This document shows positions 34,019-46,226 of a stretch of DNA of 64,000 nt, piece by piece (the stretch's first letter is position 1; each line of letters begins with the position of its first letter). A program made the translations under genes and the position numbers. Source of the stretch: Wyeomyia smithii (Eukaryota; Arthropoda; Insecta; Diptera; Culicidae); the NCBI RefSeq assembly GCF_029784165.1, contig NC_073696.1, positions 185,668,998 through 185,732,997 on the forward strand, read 5' to 3'. A model generated the notes under the pieces. The model was given only the letters and a program-made list of their open reading frames with translations. It did no database searches and was not told the DNA's origin.

Positions 34019-34661
34019 TACAGGGTGTAAGGTAGCTCACTTTTAATCAAATCCTTTAAGGGATAGAGGACCCTATTTGATGAAAAAAATTCTGCGCATA
34101 TGGTCAAAATTTAACTACTGCAAAGTTATTCTCTTCTTCTAGTTTTCGGGTATGTTTACCTTTAACGAGGTCTATCACAAGAAGTATGATAGCTAGTTCA
34201 ATGCTGTTGGTTTTCTTGAAAAGCTGAGAAAATTTCTTAATCAATAGTGTCTCAAAAATGTCGAATTAGGAAGAACAAGAAGCCTTTAGAAAGGAACAAA
34301 TATGAAATCAAATGTTTTTGAGAACTTAACAGCAATTTTCCCTCTGAAATGTGTGATAAACATAGAGTTTGTTGTTAACCAAATTAAACATTGGAGTCTA
34401 CTCTACTAGTTGTTCTCTGACACCAAGCACCTAATTCTTTTAGTTTAGATACTATTTCACTTTAGAAGCAATCAGCCGCACCTTCGTTTAGTGTGGTAGA
34501 ATTCACAATTTTCTGCTCGTTTAAGGCAAACATAACCAAAAACTGAAATTAGTGAATAACTCTGCAGTAGTTGACTTTTGACCATATGAGTAGAAGGATT
34601 TTTTTCATCAAACATGGTCCTCTATCGCCCCTTGATGGATTTTAAGTGAGCTCCCTAATAT
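34019..34661. mobile_element. MITE with TACAGGGTG end and long inverted arms, nested in the hAT-like element
   Basis: Left arm 34019-34130: TACAGGGTGTAAGGTAGC, GGATAGAGGACC, TTTGATGAAAAAAATTC, CATATGGTCAAA. The right arm (34555-34661) carries the inverted equivalents, ending AAGTGAGCTCCCTAATATA. Arms are about 100 bp, total about 640 bp, non-coding. The end sequence resembles those of mariner-related elements. Confidence 0.75.
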
Positions 34662-35835
34662 AATAAATACATTTAGACAGAAGCAACATTATATATATCA
34701 ACTTTCCCTCACCTATTTACCATTTTTTGTTATCTTTTTGTTTGTTCTGCTCGGATTCAGACAATGTGTTTGTGTGTATCGATAATATGTCAAAAAACTT
34801 CAATAAAGCATTTATTTTTTAAGTATAACAGCTTATCTCTTCACACACTCATACTCACAGAGGCAACGCGCGGGTAGGTTCAAAACCTACCAGTTTAACT
34901 ACAAATTATGAGGCAGTGATTACAATTATATCAGTGAAAAAACGCAAGACATTATTCATTTTATGCTATTTAAAAGTAAAACTAAAAAAAAATAAATAAA
35001 TATAAATTTGGATTAGGAATTTATTATTTGTTGAGACAAAGTGTTATAATCAACCAAAAAAGATTTTATCCTAAAAATTACTGCTCCTTGAAAAAGTGAA
35101 ATTTAAATAGCTGTAGCATGGTCAAAGCTTCGTCGCCCGTACCGCAGCGGGCTTTTATTAGCAACTAGCTGAATGTGCCCGGCCTCACCCGTGTACAAGT
35201 TTCTGCTTTTTCTATTTCAAATATTTATTTCTTTTCAGTTACAAACTTGTTCACATGCCACATTTTTCGTTTCTCCATTAGAAGCTAAAGTTAATAAAAT
35301 AATAATAATAGTAATAAATAATTTGGACGAATTGTTTAAAGAGCATCGAACAGAATAAAAAAGCATTTACCTTCGATTCATTCGGATTCGTAAAAAGTAT
35401 TCTGGTCTGATCGTGATTTCTTTTTTTTATTTCATTCATATACTCTACTCAACAGTTTCAAATATTGTTTTTCTACGAAATTTAATGTTATTCACTAATT
35501 TGAAACTAAGTTTTGCGATGTGAAAGAAAATTTGAATAAAAATCTGTATGTTTTTTTTCGTTATTACATTAGTTTCGAAATTATGTTCTTCGTAATCATA
35601 TCACTAGATTCATTCATTGAAGTTTTTCAAACACTGTTATCCAGTGTTGTATCTGGATCGTATACCACAAGAGATCAAAATAATGGTCGCAGAGGTCCTA
35701 ATCTTAGAAAAAAAATCTGGATCGTAATGAAGCAGAGGTACTCATAAATGCAAAAACATAATCATGCAGCGACACGTCCATACATAGATGCAACCTGAGA
35801 CGCTAAGCAAAAAATAAATTTCAAATCCAAATTTA

Positions 35836-35927
35836 TGTGGGTAACGTTTTTGGCAGTGGCTTACTTCGGCAGGTTTTTGCATAAGACTGCGGCAGAAAAC
35901 CACTACCGAAGACGTTCGACACCCCAT
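35836..35927. repeat. Short foldback element, copy D, nested in the hAT-like element
   Basis: TGGGTAACGTTTTTGGCAGT at the left and CCGAAGACGTTCGACACC at the right, around TTTTTGCATAAGACTGC, which is the loop of copy C. The left arm is diverged. Confidence 0.7.
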
Positions 35928-36459
35928 ATCTTTAATTATTTTTCAGTTTTATTTTTAAATAGTACAGGGAAAATGACTTGCGTTTTTTTTCGCGGACAAT
36001 CATCATTACTTCCCCGAACTATGATTTTAAGAACTTTGTAGTTGAAAACATAGGTTTAAAGACCACGAGTCACCCCTGGTTTGTATTAATCCGAAAGAAA
36101 TAAAAATGCCGGTTTTTTACCGGTTTTATCGGTTTTTATTTTTATGAATACCGAAATACCGGTTTTTCGAAAAGTCGGTAATACCGACCACCCTAATTTT
36201 TTTTTTTAATTTTTTTAACATTCCCAGATTGCTCATACGTTTACATAAAAATTAAAAATAAAAATAAACATATAAACTTATGTTATAATGACTGAAACAA
36301 TATTCTCGCAGCAAACTGGCTTTGTGCAAATTATTGATAATGACTTCGAAATTTTTTATATCTTTCGATAAAAAAGACTAAAGTCTAAATATTTAATGTC
36401 AAATATTGTATCAAATTTCCACAAATTAAAATAATTTTCACTTAGGGAACATTCGTAAA

Positions 36460-36815
36460 CGCGGGGGCCTAATGTGGTTGGTAACGTCTCTGCCAACCAC
36501 GTACGACGCCTGGGTTCGAATCCCACCGCCGACATAGGTGTCGATGGTTGTGAGGTGGCGTGATCCACTCACAACCAACCCAACTGGTCTAGATTCAATC
36601 CTAGCCGACACCGGGAGATTTTCTGAGGCGAAAAATCTCTGGGATCACGCCTTCCATCGCATGAGGAAGTAAAGCCGTTGGCGCCGGTCCGGTAATAAAC
36701 GGGTCGTGAGTTAGGGTCCTGGGTGTGGAGTCGCCTCCCTGGGCGTCGGTGATTGACCACAACAGTGGCAGAACTAGACCGACGGAAAATAAGCGAGAAT
36801 AAAAAAAAAAAAAAA
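36460..36815 (+). mobile_element. tRNA-derived SINE, full length with 11-bp target duplication
   Basis: The head GCGGGGGCCTAATGTGGTTG holds an A-box-like sequence, and GGGTTCGAATCCC about 36 bp on is a perfect B box. The body ends in a run of A (36801-36816). ACATTCGTAAA occurs immediately before (36449-36459) and after (36816-36826) the element. Length about 356 bp, collinear with the inverted copy at 15499-15846. Mobilised by a LINE in trans by family logic; the partner LINE is not identified. Confidence 0.92.
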
Positions 36816-36837
36816 ACATTCGTAAATGATAACAACC

Positions 36838-37090
36838 CGTTAAGCATACAGACGGAAAGCATACGGACGCAAGGCATAGAACGCTAGGCATAATGGATGG
36901 CAGGCATACGGGCACGAGGCATATGGACGCGAGGCCGAATGGACGCGAAGCCGAATGGACGCGAGGCCGAATGGACGCGAGGCCGAATGGACGCGAGGCC
37001 GAATGGACGCGAGGCCGAATGGACGCGAAGCCGAAGGGACGCGAGGCCGAATGGATGCAAGGCCGAATAGACACAAGGCCGATGGGAAGT
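36838..37090. repeat. 16-bp minisatellite (GAATGGACGCGAGGCC)
   Basis: About ten units of 16 bp between 36921 and 37080, preceded by related GGCATACGGACGCGAG-type units from 36838. Because 16 is not a multiple of three, repetitive open frames appear in several frames on both strands; none is likely to be real. Confidence 0.9.
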
Positions 37091-37139
37091 GAGGCGGAAT
37101 ACGGTATTATCGTCATCATCACAGCCCTCCTTTAATAAC

Positions 37140-37616
37140 ATGTATTTCGCTTCAGGGTGTCATTTAGAAAGCAATACACTCGCGGCCTTCGGCCTACTCG
37201 CTATTCGAGCGAATGATGTCCTTACTAAGGGAAAGAAACTCTGTTTGAGTAGACCTAGCAAATCTGTAGGTCAGTCGTTTGTGTGCAAGACGGCGGGTCG
37301 GCGGCCGGCACGGACTGTGGAAACCACGGCAGCTTAGTGCCACCACGTTTCCTTGCCCTCGATTATGCGTCTGCGCCGCATGATTTGAAAAAATATTATG
37401 CCCAACCTAAACTCTTTTGGAATACATATACGCTTAAACTACATACGTAGAGTAAAAAATATCTGAATTAAATATAGAATTCATTGAATGACGCTTTTTG
37501 TCAATCATCAAGGGTGCAACATATTTTTCAATAGACTCTGCTGCGGAATGTATGTTGCAAATCCGGAACACATAGTCATGATAATTGGATCTCATGCGAT
37601 CATACAATATCGTATT
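37140..37616. other. Spacer between inverted minisatellite arms
   Basis: Contains CACTCGCGGCCTTCGGCCTA and other GC-rich words but no recognised gene. Short frames only. Confidence 0.35.
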
Positions 37617-37665
37617 CAGCCTCGCGTCCATTCGGCCTTGCGTCCATTCGGCCTCGCGTCCGTTA
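37617..37665. repeat. Inverted fragment of the 16-bp minisatellite
   Basis: CCTCGCGTCCATTCGG recurs about three times as the reverse complement of the array at 36838-37090. The adjacent AATATCGTATTCAGCCTCGC also matches, inverted, GAGGCGGAATACGGTATTAT at 37091-37111. Confidence 0.85.
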
Positions 37666-38473
37666 TGCCTTATGCAGGGGCGGACGAAGGCTGATTTGAG
37701 CTGCAGGCGAAGACTGATTTTGCCGCCCCCCCTCAAATTTTTATTTTATATGAAACGCATTTTCTATAGACTCGAAAATTTGATTAGACAGCATAGTCCT
37801 ATCTTATGACCGTAGAGGACTACCAGTGTCTTGTAGATGATCTACTTGGTGTGGCAGCGAATTCTACTCAATCAGAGCGTCCCGCGTTCGATTTCCTGCC
37901 ATTCCAATGTGATGATAAATTTCTCCGACAACGATACCATGTTGGTAGTTACCAGTGAGCCCAGGTACACCCACTCATCGAGCCCGCTTGATCACTCTGA
38001 ACCACTGTTCCCTTAATCCCGTTTTGCTTTTCCTAATCTCCTAAATCACAGTTTTGATCCAAATACCCCCAGAAGGAAATTCTGGCTATACCACTGACGC
38101 CGATTATCATTCCAGAGTTAAATAACGATATAGATAACAAAATAGTCGCACGAGCCATCCAACTTCTGAACTTAAACTCATATCGTTTTCACCGCAGCGC
38201 CAAGTATATGTCGAACATTACATTCACAAACCAATATATTATAGCGTCGATGATTTTGGACCTATAATTTTGTCCTGAAGTTGTGTTCACACTCTGCCGG
38301 CTAAGTCATCAAGCTACGTACTAAAAACCGATTCAAGTACAAAGACCGATTAGAAAGGTAAGCCGATACACGAACCACAAATTTTTCAAAAGCACCATCT
38401 GTAGCAAAATATGGAAACGAAAATGTTTAAAAATGAATTTGTAGAAAATCACTATTTTGAATAAAAAAATAAA

Positions 38474-38585
38474 TAAATTAACGCAGTGATGTAGCGTGAC
38501 TGGGTGACACCCGGGGCGGAACATTTTGGGTGTCACCCCCCTTGGTTTCAGTGATAAAGACTGGAACGCACAAAAATTGGTCGAC
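38474..38585. repeat. Left inverted arm flanking the 38.6-41.8 kb block
   Basis: AGTGATGTAGCGTGACTGGG, a GGGTGACACCC / GGGTGTCACCC pair, and GATAAAGACTGGAACGCAC. The last word recurs inverted at 41849-41874 (GCGCGTTCCAGTCTTTAT), and a GGGTGTCACCC / GGGTGACACCC pair recurs at 41988-42015. Confidence 0.5.
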
Positions 38586-38639
38586 AAAAAAATCGTTTCT
38601 TCCAGTCAAAATTCGTAATACAAAAATCTTCGTATTTTT

Positions 38640-39745
38640 ATTTTGGTAGTTCAACTCACATATTTGAAGGAAAAAATGTTCGTTTATTATTTTGGTTTGC
38701 CAAATCCAAACTGCCATGCCTTTCGCTTAACCCCTTTCATTAAATTTTGTACAGTGATCTTATCGACCTTATTCGCCGCCAAACGCCAGATAGATTTTTT
38801 CTGCTGCTCGTTTTCGATGGATTTTTTAGTTATTTTGATATTCCGTTTGACCAAGTCTCAATACTGTTCGACAGGGCGGAAATCTGGGCTGTTAAGAGGG
38901 TTGAGGGTCTTATGATACCACAACCCCGTTGATCGCATCGTACCACTCGATCGTCTTTTTCTCATAGTGGCAGCTTGCCAAGTCCGACCAGAATAGCACG
39001 TTGCTCTAGAAATGGTAGAAGCCGGTTTTTCAGGCACTCCTGGACGTAGATCGCTTGTTTGACGGTTTCGTAGTGATGGAAATGCCACTTTTTAGACCAC
39101 ACGTGCCTATGGCCTGCCAGACGAGGTATTTTTTTTGGAAACTTCGATAGTTTGATGGTTTTGAAAATTTAGATCACCTTCCTTTCTTCTGGTACGGTAT
39201 AAAATTCCTGTTGCGGAAGCTGCTGGGAATCAACCTTCACAAAAGTTTCGTCTTCCACGGTCGAACTTTGTAAGCAGATTACAGTTTTCCAGATCACCAC
39301 TTTACCGAGGTGTTTTGTTCGAAATCTTGGTTCGCCACCTTCTCCGTCTTAAACGTCGACAACCTGGCTCGTTTCTTGCCCCGCTGCACATAACTATGGG
39401 AGACAATTGGCTTGCCAGTGACGTACCTGATGGAAAGGTTAGGATTACGCATATAGTTCGCAGCCACCTTCTTCATCGTCGCTGCCACGTCTGAATTACG
39501 ATTCCCGCCGCTTCCAGGCTTCCTGGCGGTCGACAGACGCTCACCGAACACTTTTAAAATATATGTTACGATCGATTTGTCCACATCCAGTAATTTTGCC
39601 AATTTGCGGTGCGAGAACGTCGGTTTCTCTTGCTGCGCGAGCAAAATTTTGACACGCTATACCTCTTGCTTGGACGCCATTTTGAAATCTGGAGTGTAAC
39701 CGGTGAAAACTCAACCGGTGAAACAGCAACCATTGTATATACACT
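38640..39745 (-). pseudogene. Tc1/mariner (IS630) superfamily transposase relic
   Basis: On the minus strand the N-terminal helix-turn-helix region is best kept (39294-39644): FSHRKLAKLLDVDKSIV, then FGERLSTARKPGSGG. The central DDE region is shattered by frameshifts, and the end appears as NSPDFRPVEQYW (about 38870-38910), in which E is the likely third catalytic residue. LMKGVKRK-like sequence closes it near 38700-38760. A third acidic residue of E type points to Tc1 or ITm relatives rather than classic mariner. Inverted ends were not identified with confidence. Inactive. Confidence 0.7.
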
Positions 39746-39772
39746 CAACTTTCAAATGCGACATTTCATGTT

Positions 39773-41811
39773 TTTGCCTTTCTCCTAGAAAGGTATAGCA
39801 ATCACTGGAAAAACCAAAGGTATAAAAGTAGTCCCAATGGCCGAATGTCATATACCACTCGACCCCTTTCGACGAACTGAGCATTTTCTGTATGTATGTG
39901 TGTATGTGTGTGTGTGTATCTGCAACTCTTTTTTCTCACTCTTTTTTCTCAGAGATGACTGAACCAATTTTCATAAAATTAATTGCTAATGAAAGGTCTA
40001 GTTGCGCCATAGGTTGCTATTGATTTTCATTGTAATCGGATTTTTAGTTAAGAGGTTATGTATCAAAATGTAAAAATTACGAAACATCAATATCTCAGAA
40101 ACCACACAACCGATTTCAATAAAACTGGTGCCAAATGATCGGGCTGTCTCCAGAACCCTTAACTTTTGAATTTCGTTATGATTAAACATATGGTTCAAAA
40201 GTTATGTAAAGTAAAGTTATCCTGAGGTTGTTTAAACTCACTCATTTTTCTCAGAGATGGCTGAACCGATTTTCACAAAATTAGTGTCAAATGGAAGGTC
40301 TAGTTGCTCCATAGGTTGGTATTGAATTTCATTGCAATCGGATTGTAACTTTGTCCGTTGTTCATAAAAATGTGAAATCACATAATGAAAGTAAATATAT
40401 TGATTTTCTCCTAACGATCACTGGCTAATTAAAAGGTAGAAAAGTGATCCAAATGGCCGAATGTCATAAACTACTCGACTCAGTTCGACGAATCGAGCAA
40501 TTTCTGCATAAAAGCATATATAGGTGTATATGTTTGTGTGTGGGTGTGTACATGTGTACGTGTGTATGTGCACCTTTTTTTCGCACTCACTTTTCTCAGA
40601 GATGGTCTGACCGAACCGATTTTAATGAAATTAATTGCAAATGAAAGGCCTAATTGCCCTAGAGGACCCTATTGAATTTTATTGTAATCTGATTTCTAGT
40701 TTAGAGGTGAAAATGTAAACTGATTTGAACAAAATTGGTTTCAAATGAACAGGCTACCTTAAAAACTCTTAACTTCTGAATTTTATGAAGATTGGACATG
40801 TGGTTCAGAAGTTATGGAAAGAAACGTGTTCTGGAGACTATTTAATCTCACTCATGTTTCTCAGAGATGGCTGGACCGATTTTTATAAAATCAGTGTCAT
40901 ATGGAAGGTTTTGTTGCCCCATAAGACCTTAATGATTTTTTTTTTACATACGGATTGTTACTTTGCCTGTTATGTTTAAAAATGTGAAATCCAGCTATGA
41001 AAAGAAACATATTCCGAAGACAGCTTGAACTCACTCACTTTTCTCAGAGATGGTTGACAAGTCTAGCTGCCTCATAACACCCTATTGAATTTTGCTGTAA
41101 TCGGACTGTAACATCGTCTGTAATGTATCGAAATGTGAAAATCACGAAACTTCATAATCTTAAAAAACTACACAACCGATTTGAACAATATTGATATAAG
41201 ATGAACGGGCTAGTTAAGGGTTAACTGATGAATTATGATTGAACACGTGGTTTCAAAGTTTGGCTGCCCTATACGTTACCTTTTCATTTGATTGTATTCA
41301 AACTTAAGCAATTGTTATGTTCTCTTTGAAAACAACGAAAGTCTATTATCTCAAGTATTACACGACTTATTTGAACATAACTAGTATCATACAAACGAGT
41401 CATCTCTCAAACTTACAAATAACAAACTTCATAACAATTTGATATGTGGTTCAAAAGTTTTGGAACGAAAAGAAATTCAAAGACTATTCAAAACTATACC
41501 TGCTTTGATCAATCTATATGGCCTCAACATGATTCAGATGTGGTATCGTACTATCTGAACGTTCCCGGTATCGCTCGTGATTAAATTGTTCGAAATCAAG
41601 AGTCATTTATTTTATTTCGCTATTTCTTAAGCACTAACATTACGTCAAATTTCATATTTTATACTTTAATTACAATATCAATATTTCAGAACCCAAAGAG
41701 TGAATAAACCTCTATTGGATTTAAGCATTCATGTAAATCTAGTTTTACAAATAATATGTTTGAATGAGAAAGGCTGAGTCTGACCGCTAGGTGGATTAAT
41801 TTAGGTTTTTT
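39773..41811 (-). repeat. Composite interspersed repeat, copy 2, inverted
   Basis: It begins GCCTTTCTCCTAGAAAGGTA and ends GGTGGATTAATTTAGGTT, the reverse complements of the ends of 16413-19068. An internal end-like sequence at 40407 (CTCCTAACGATCACTGGC) shows it too is two sub-copies in tandem. TG tracts at 39897-39918 and 40530-40565 replace the CA tracts. Non-coding. Confidence 0.75.
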
Positions 41812-42050
41812 ATATGCATTTTTAACAGAAATACACCAATTTGAAGTCGATCAATTTTTGCGCGTTCCAGTCTTTATTAGCTAACAACCAATAGGAGAAA
41901 ATATATATAGTTTTCGTGGATGTCACCTCTAAAGGATAACACCAAAGATGGTCCTGACTCTTGCAGTATCCAGCGGACACGATTGTCATGGGTGTCACCC
42001 TTCTGAGGGTGACACCCGGGGCAGACCGCTAAATGACATTGAAGTGAATT
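41812..42050. repeat. Right inverted arm flanking the 38.6-41.8 kb block
   Basis: TTTTTGCGCGTTCCAGTC at 41853 and the palindromic pair GGGTGTCACCC-TTCTGA-GGGTGACACCC at 41988-42015 mirror 38474-38585. The arm is longer than its partner, so one side has lost or gained sequence. Confidence 0.45.
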
Positions 42051-43103
42051 TACGTAATAATTTAATTAACTGACTCATAAGAACATCACAAACATTCAAA
42101 AACTGCTGTTTTTATTTGGAAACGCACAAAAACTAAGTTACGATAAATATGTTCTGCATTTAGTGGTCTATCATATGCGTAATGGTTCCTTTCGAAACAG
42201 AGTCAGAACCGAGTTATGTAAATTGATACATGTCACATTTTTTACCGTAATACTTTGAAAAGTAGTTCAAAAATATGTATATTAAAAACATGGACCATGT
42301 TACATGGAAAAACACATCAAAGCCACTATGTTAAATACGTTCATTGGATCCTCACCCATCACCATGCCAAATGGATTCCTCCAGAACAGGGTCAGAGCCG
42401 AGTTCTGGAACTTTCAATTTAAACCGATTCCATCGAAATATTACTACAAGGTATACAGCCCTAGGGTTGTATGAAATACTGACGTAGGAGGACTAAACAC
42501 TGTCATTTGAGGTATTTCTAGTTACAAAGGATACAGAGTCCGTAGACAAAATCATTTGTTTGTTCAGTGACTTACGTATTTTTGTTTTCAGCCTCTCCTT
42601 AGAATTTTTGTTTAGAAATATATTTTATAAACACTCGAAAGAATTTCGGTTACACTTGGCAACTTGTGCCGGTAGTTTTTTTTTTGTGCAACAACATTTA
42701 TTTGACAAGGCTCAAGGGTATCGTTGTTGTTGAAGAAGTACCAAGAATTTCTCGTAATGCGTTTAAATCGGAATCAACTCTATTTCTTCAAACATCAAAT
42801 CCAAGGGTACTCACGTTATCATAATGAATGCTTTTGTCTTATTTAACTCCAATTAAATGAAATTTATCGTATGAATTCGAAGCCGTTATTTTGTTTGTGT
42901 TTTTCATTCAGTATTTTCTCCAAAACTATTTTAGACATTTTCAAACAGATGGCGCTTTTTTAAAAAAAATGATGGTTTGTGTTTAAGCTTTCCGGACTCG
43001 GAACGGTTTTGTGCTTAAAACGGTTTTCGTGCGTAGCTCGACGCCGTTGCCGGCTGATGTTTGTAAACAATCCATAGTTTAATGTTCGAAAACATCGCAA
43101 ACT
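42051..43103. other. Sequence upstream of GTPBP3, with weak internal duplication
   Basis: AATGGTTCCTTTCGAAACAG and AATGGATTCCTCCAGAACAG, about 190 bp apart, mark a degenerate repeat of unknown type. The last 150 bp before the ATG at 43104 is the likely GTPBP3 promoter region. No TATA box is evident. Confidence 0.35.
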
Positions 43104-46100
43104 ATGTTTCGGCTCCTGCCTGCGTTACAGAAATTTAATCTTAGGTTTTTTTCTTCAAGGCCCACTATATTCGGACTATCATCAGGTAAATTTGCGAATA
43201 AATTGAGTTGCGAGTGTATTTTTTAACTGTCATCTAATAATTAAATTCAAGGTGCGGGCAAATGTGGTGTTGCGGTGATAAGAGTGTCTGGAGATGCCAG
43301 CGGAGATGTAATTGGGCAAAAGACAAGATTCAAAGGAAACCCAACGCCGAGAAAAGCTTATTTGAAACAAATCTATCATTCCAAAACAGCTGAAACAATC
43401 GACAAAGGATTGGTTCTTTGGTTTCCCGGTATGTATAAAAGTTTTGAATCAATGCAACGCTTTACTGGTTACTTAAACTGAAAATATTTCTCACGCTCAT
43501 ATCAAATGCTCTTTACACATTAATGGCAAAAAACGAACCCAAGCGTTTTATCAGGTCAACCCACATCGATTTTTGATGGAATCCATGGTATTTTGACGTG
43601 TTTTGGCGTTTGATGTGTGGTAAACCGAAATGTAAAACACTTGATTTTGTGCTGTGACTGAACCGCAAGTGTATTACACGTAGATAAAAAATGTTTCATC
43701 TTAGCACAAATGTAGGGGGGGATTGTACAAAACGCACCAGCATTTGCGCGATTTACAACGCTTCTAATCATTTTCAAGTGACATTGAACGTGTAGGATGA
43801 TTGTAGGATCTTTATAATGACGTTTATGACGAGGTTATTTCTAAAATACTCGATTTCAATGTCTTTTATAGTAAAAACTACCATTGTAACCAAGCAAGCT
43901 CATGACCAAAACGCACCACAACAAAGGCCAATATGCTCCAAAGCAGAAGGCCATGCCACTAGCAGAAATCAGCTCGCGAAGTGAGAAGTCTCAGAAATAA
44001 AATCAAAAGCAACGAAATGTGCACTAAGTTATCAAGCAAGCTCGTGCAAGCACTTCTTAGTGCATTCTGCCCCAATTTTAATTTTGATCGTTTTAGGTAA
44101 AAGTTGAAAGTTGGCGGAATAAATTGAAATACTCATAGTCTTATAAATTCCATAAGTGTAAAGGTTAGGAGAACCACAGTTTTTTTTGTATTGCTTACAA
44201 GGCATTAACTGCTTATATAAAATTCATGAATAAATACATGTGCCACAGCCAATTGCACAGTTTTTTAAGTATTTTAGTCATTAATGGCATACTTTTTTAT
44301 GAGAACTGTAGAAAAGCTGGGTTTTTATGAGAAAAGCGAAGGAATTCGTTATAAAAAGCTACATATGTGAGTATTCAGGGGAATTATTAGCATGGGCCAT
44401 CTTACCCAACTGGTGCGTCTTGAACGGTTCTCCCCTAAGTGGAATCCATTTCGAAGTAACGTGTCGATTTTTTATAGTGTAGTAGAGGTGGGCGATCCTT
44501 GATTTATTTATGATCGGACAGTTTTCAATCTTTGGGTAATCGTTTGTAGTTTTTATAAAATAAAACAGATTTTTGAAAAATGTGAAAAATGAGCATTTTT
44601 AGATGATAGTTTCTTAATTTATCCTTCAACCTTCAAAAATAAATAATTTTTTAGAGTGCATATTTTTTTCGTAAAGACAAACCAATAGCACAAATAGCAA
44701 TCTTTGCCCAAAGAAAAGTCAGCAAAATTTCAGTTAAATCAAGAATGGTCGACTAAATTGGTTATCCTTTGTTTATATCGCATAAATGCACAAGTGTTCA
44801 GAAATGCACTGTTAGAGAAAATTTCAGGAAATACTTGCGATACAATTCCGTATACTATTTGTTTTGATGGAATATAAAAATATATTAATCCAACGTCATG
44901 CGATCGTGTCTTGGATTCCACCCTCCTACTTAGCTTTTCTGTAGCAATGTTACTAGTTTTAGATCATTAAAAAAAATTCTACCACTTCGCTCTAAACATT
45001 AACTTTCAGGACCGAACAGCTTTACCGGGGAAGATTCGGTCGAGTTCCACGTTCACGGCGGGCCCGCTGTGATCAACGCTATGTACGATAGCTTGGCATC
45101 GATCGATGAAGTTCGACTTGCTGAACCCGGGGAGTTCACGAAGCGAGCTTTCTACGCTGGAAAGATGGATTTGACTGAAGTGGAAGGTTTGGCCGATTTA
45201 ATCGACGCAGAAACTGAAGCACAGAGAAAGCAAGCCCTTTTGCAAGCTGGTGGCGAGCTGTCTAAGTTGTACCATCGAATCAGAGACAGACTGGTGAAAT
45301 GTATTGCTCACGTGGAAGCCTACATTGATTTTCACGAGGATCAAGATGTTGGTGATGATGTTTTGCGGACTGTTAATAAAGAAGTTGAAGCATTGATATC
45401 TGATGTTCGGTTGCATTTGGATGATCATAGGCGAGGTGAGCGACTAAGGGCAGGAGTTCGGGCAGTTGTTATTGGTGCTCCTAATGTCGGTAAAAGTAGT
45501 TTCGTAAACCTAATTAGTAATCGTAAGGTATCGATTGTAACTGATATCGCTGGTACGACACGAGATGTAATTGAAAGTTATCATGATATTGGAGGCTACC
45601 CGGTAATCCTAGCTGACACTGCAGGCCTCCGAGTTAGCACGAACGATGTTATAGAGCAAGAAGGAATCACGAAAGCTAAGGATTATGTTCATTCAGCCGA
45701 TTTCATAATACTTTTAATCGATTCGAAAATTGTGGAGGAATATATGCAAACTTCAGCAGAGAATGTAGATCAATATTTGACCTATTATCTTGAGCAGCTT
45801 GGATACTGTAGGAACTTGTTAACCGATAGGCAATCCATGGTGATCCTCAATAAGACTGATTTAATCTCCGCAAAAACATTTGAAACATTAAAGTCCATGG
45901 CTTCTACCGAATTGCTGTCGTGTCAAACGCAAAACGGACTCAAAGAAGTGCTAAAAGAAATTTCATACCATTTGCAGCAACTATGTGGAAATCCAACTAA
46001 AGAAAGTCCGAATCTAAGCCAACAGCGGCACCGATTTCATTTGAAACAGTGCGTAGACTGTTTGGAACGGTATCTACATTATATGGACGAAGGAAAAAAT

Positions 46101-46226
46101 GTAGATTTGGCCATCGCTACGCAATATCTGAGAAATGCGACCAGGTGCATCGGTAAAATCACAGGTACGATCGAAACAGAGGAAATACTGGATGTGATAT
46201 TTAGCAGCTTTTGTATTGGCAAATAA
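43104..46226 (+). CDS. GTPBP3: GTPBP3/MSS1: mitochondrial tRNA-uridine modification GTPase (MnmE family), three exons
   Basis: Exons 43104-43185, 43252-43428 and 45010-46226 join in frame (CAG|GTAAAT, CAAG|GTGC, CCCG|GTATG, TTTCAG|GACC) to give 491 residues, close to the usual length of about 490. Residues 1-19 (MFRLLPALQKF..., no acidic residue, ending FFSSR) form a mitochondrial presequence. The N-terminal MnmE domain begins with GAGKCGVAVIRVSG and includes EFHVHGG and EPGEFTKRAF. The helical domain is interrupted by the G domain: G1 GAPNVGKSS at 242, G2 TDIAGTTRD at 264, G3 DTAG at 289, G4 NKTD at 367. The C-terminal FCIGK (487-491) holds the invariant Cys. By family knowledge it works with MTO1, using a folate-derived carbon and taurine, to make taurinomethyluridine at the wobble base of mitochondrial tRNAs. 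No lesion is seen. Confidence 0.97.
43713..44437. mobile_element. Inverted-repeat DNA element in GTPBP3 intron 2
   Basis: The left end TAGGGGGGGATTGTACAAAA continues CGCACCAG; the right end CTGGTGCGTCTTGAACGG continues TTCTCCCCTA. These are inverted copies of about 28 bp. GACCAAAACGCACCAC near 43905 repeats the subterminal word. About 725 bp, non-coding, TA at both borders. It makes up nearly half of the 1.58-kb intron. Confidence 0.75.

Larger units (their letters stand above)
33806..36195. mobile_element. hAT-like DNA element with ACCGGT-rich ends, non-coding
   Basis: The left end TAGGGTGGTTTACCGGTAAA and the right end CGGTAATACCGACCACCCTA are inverted. Subterminal ACCGG(T/C) words are dense at both ends (33808-33920 and 36110-36195). 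ATTTTTTC and ATTTTTTT flank the element, an 8-bp duplication with one mismatch, typical of hAT. No transposase remains in 2.39 kb. It carries two nested insertions, at 34019-34661 and 35836-35927. Confidence 0.75.

Noticed and set aside
36601..37141. Overlapping open frames with repeated RPFGLASI or PNGREAEW peptides
   Set aside because: The 16-bp minisatellite is read in several frames on both strands; such open frames are expected from periodicity, and the SINE lies under one of them.
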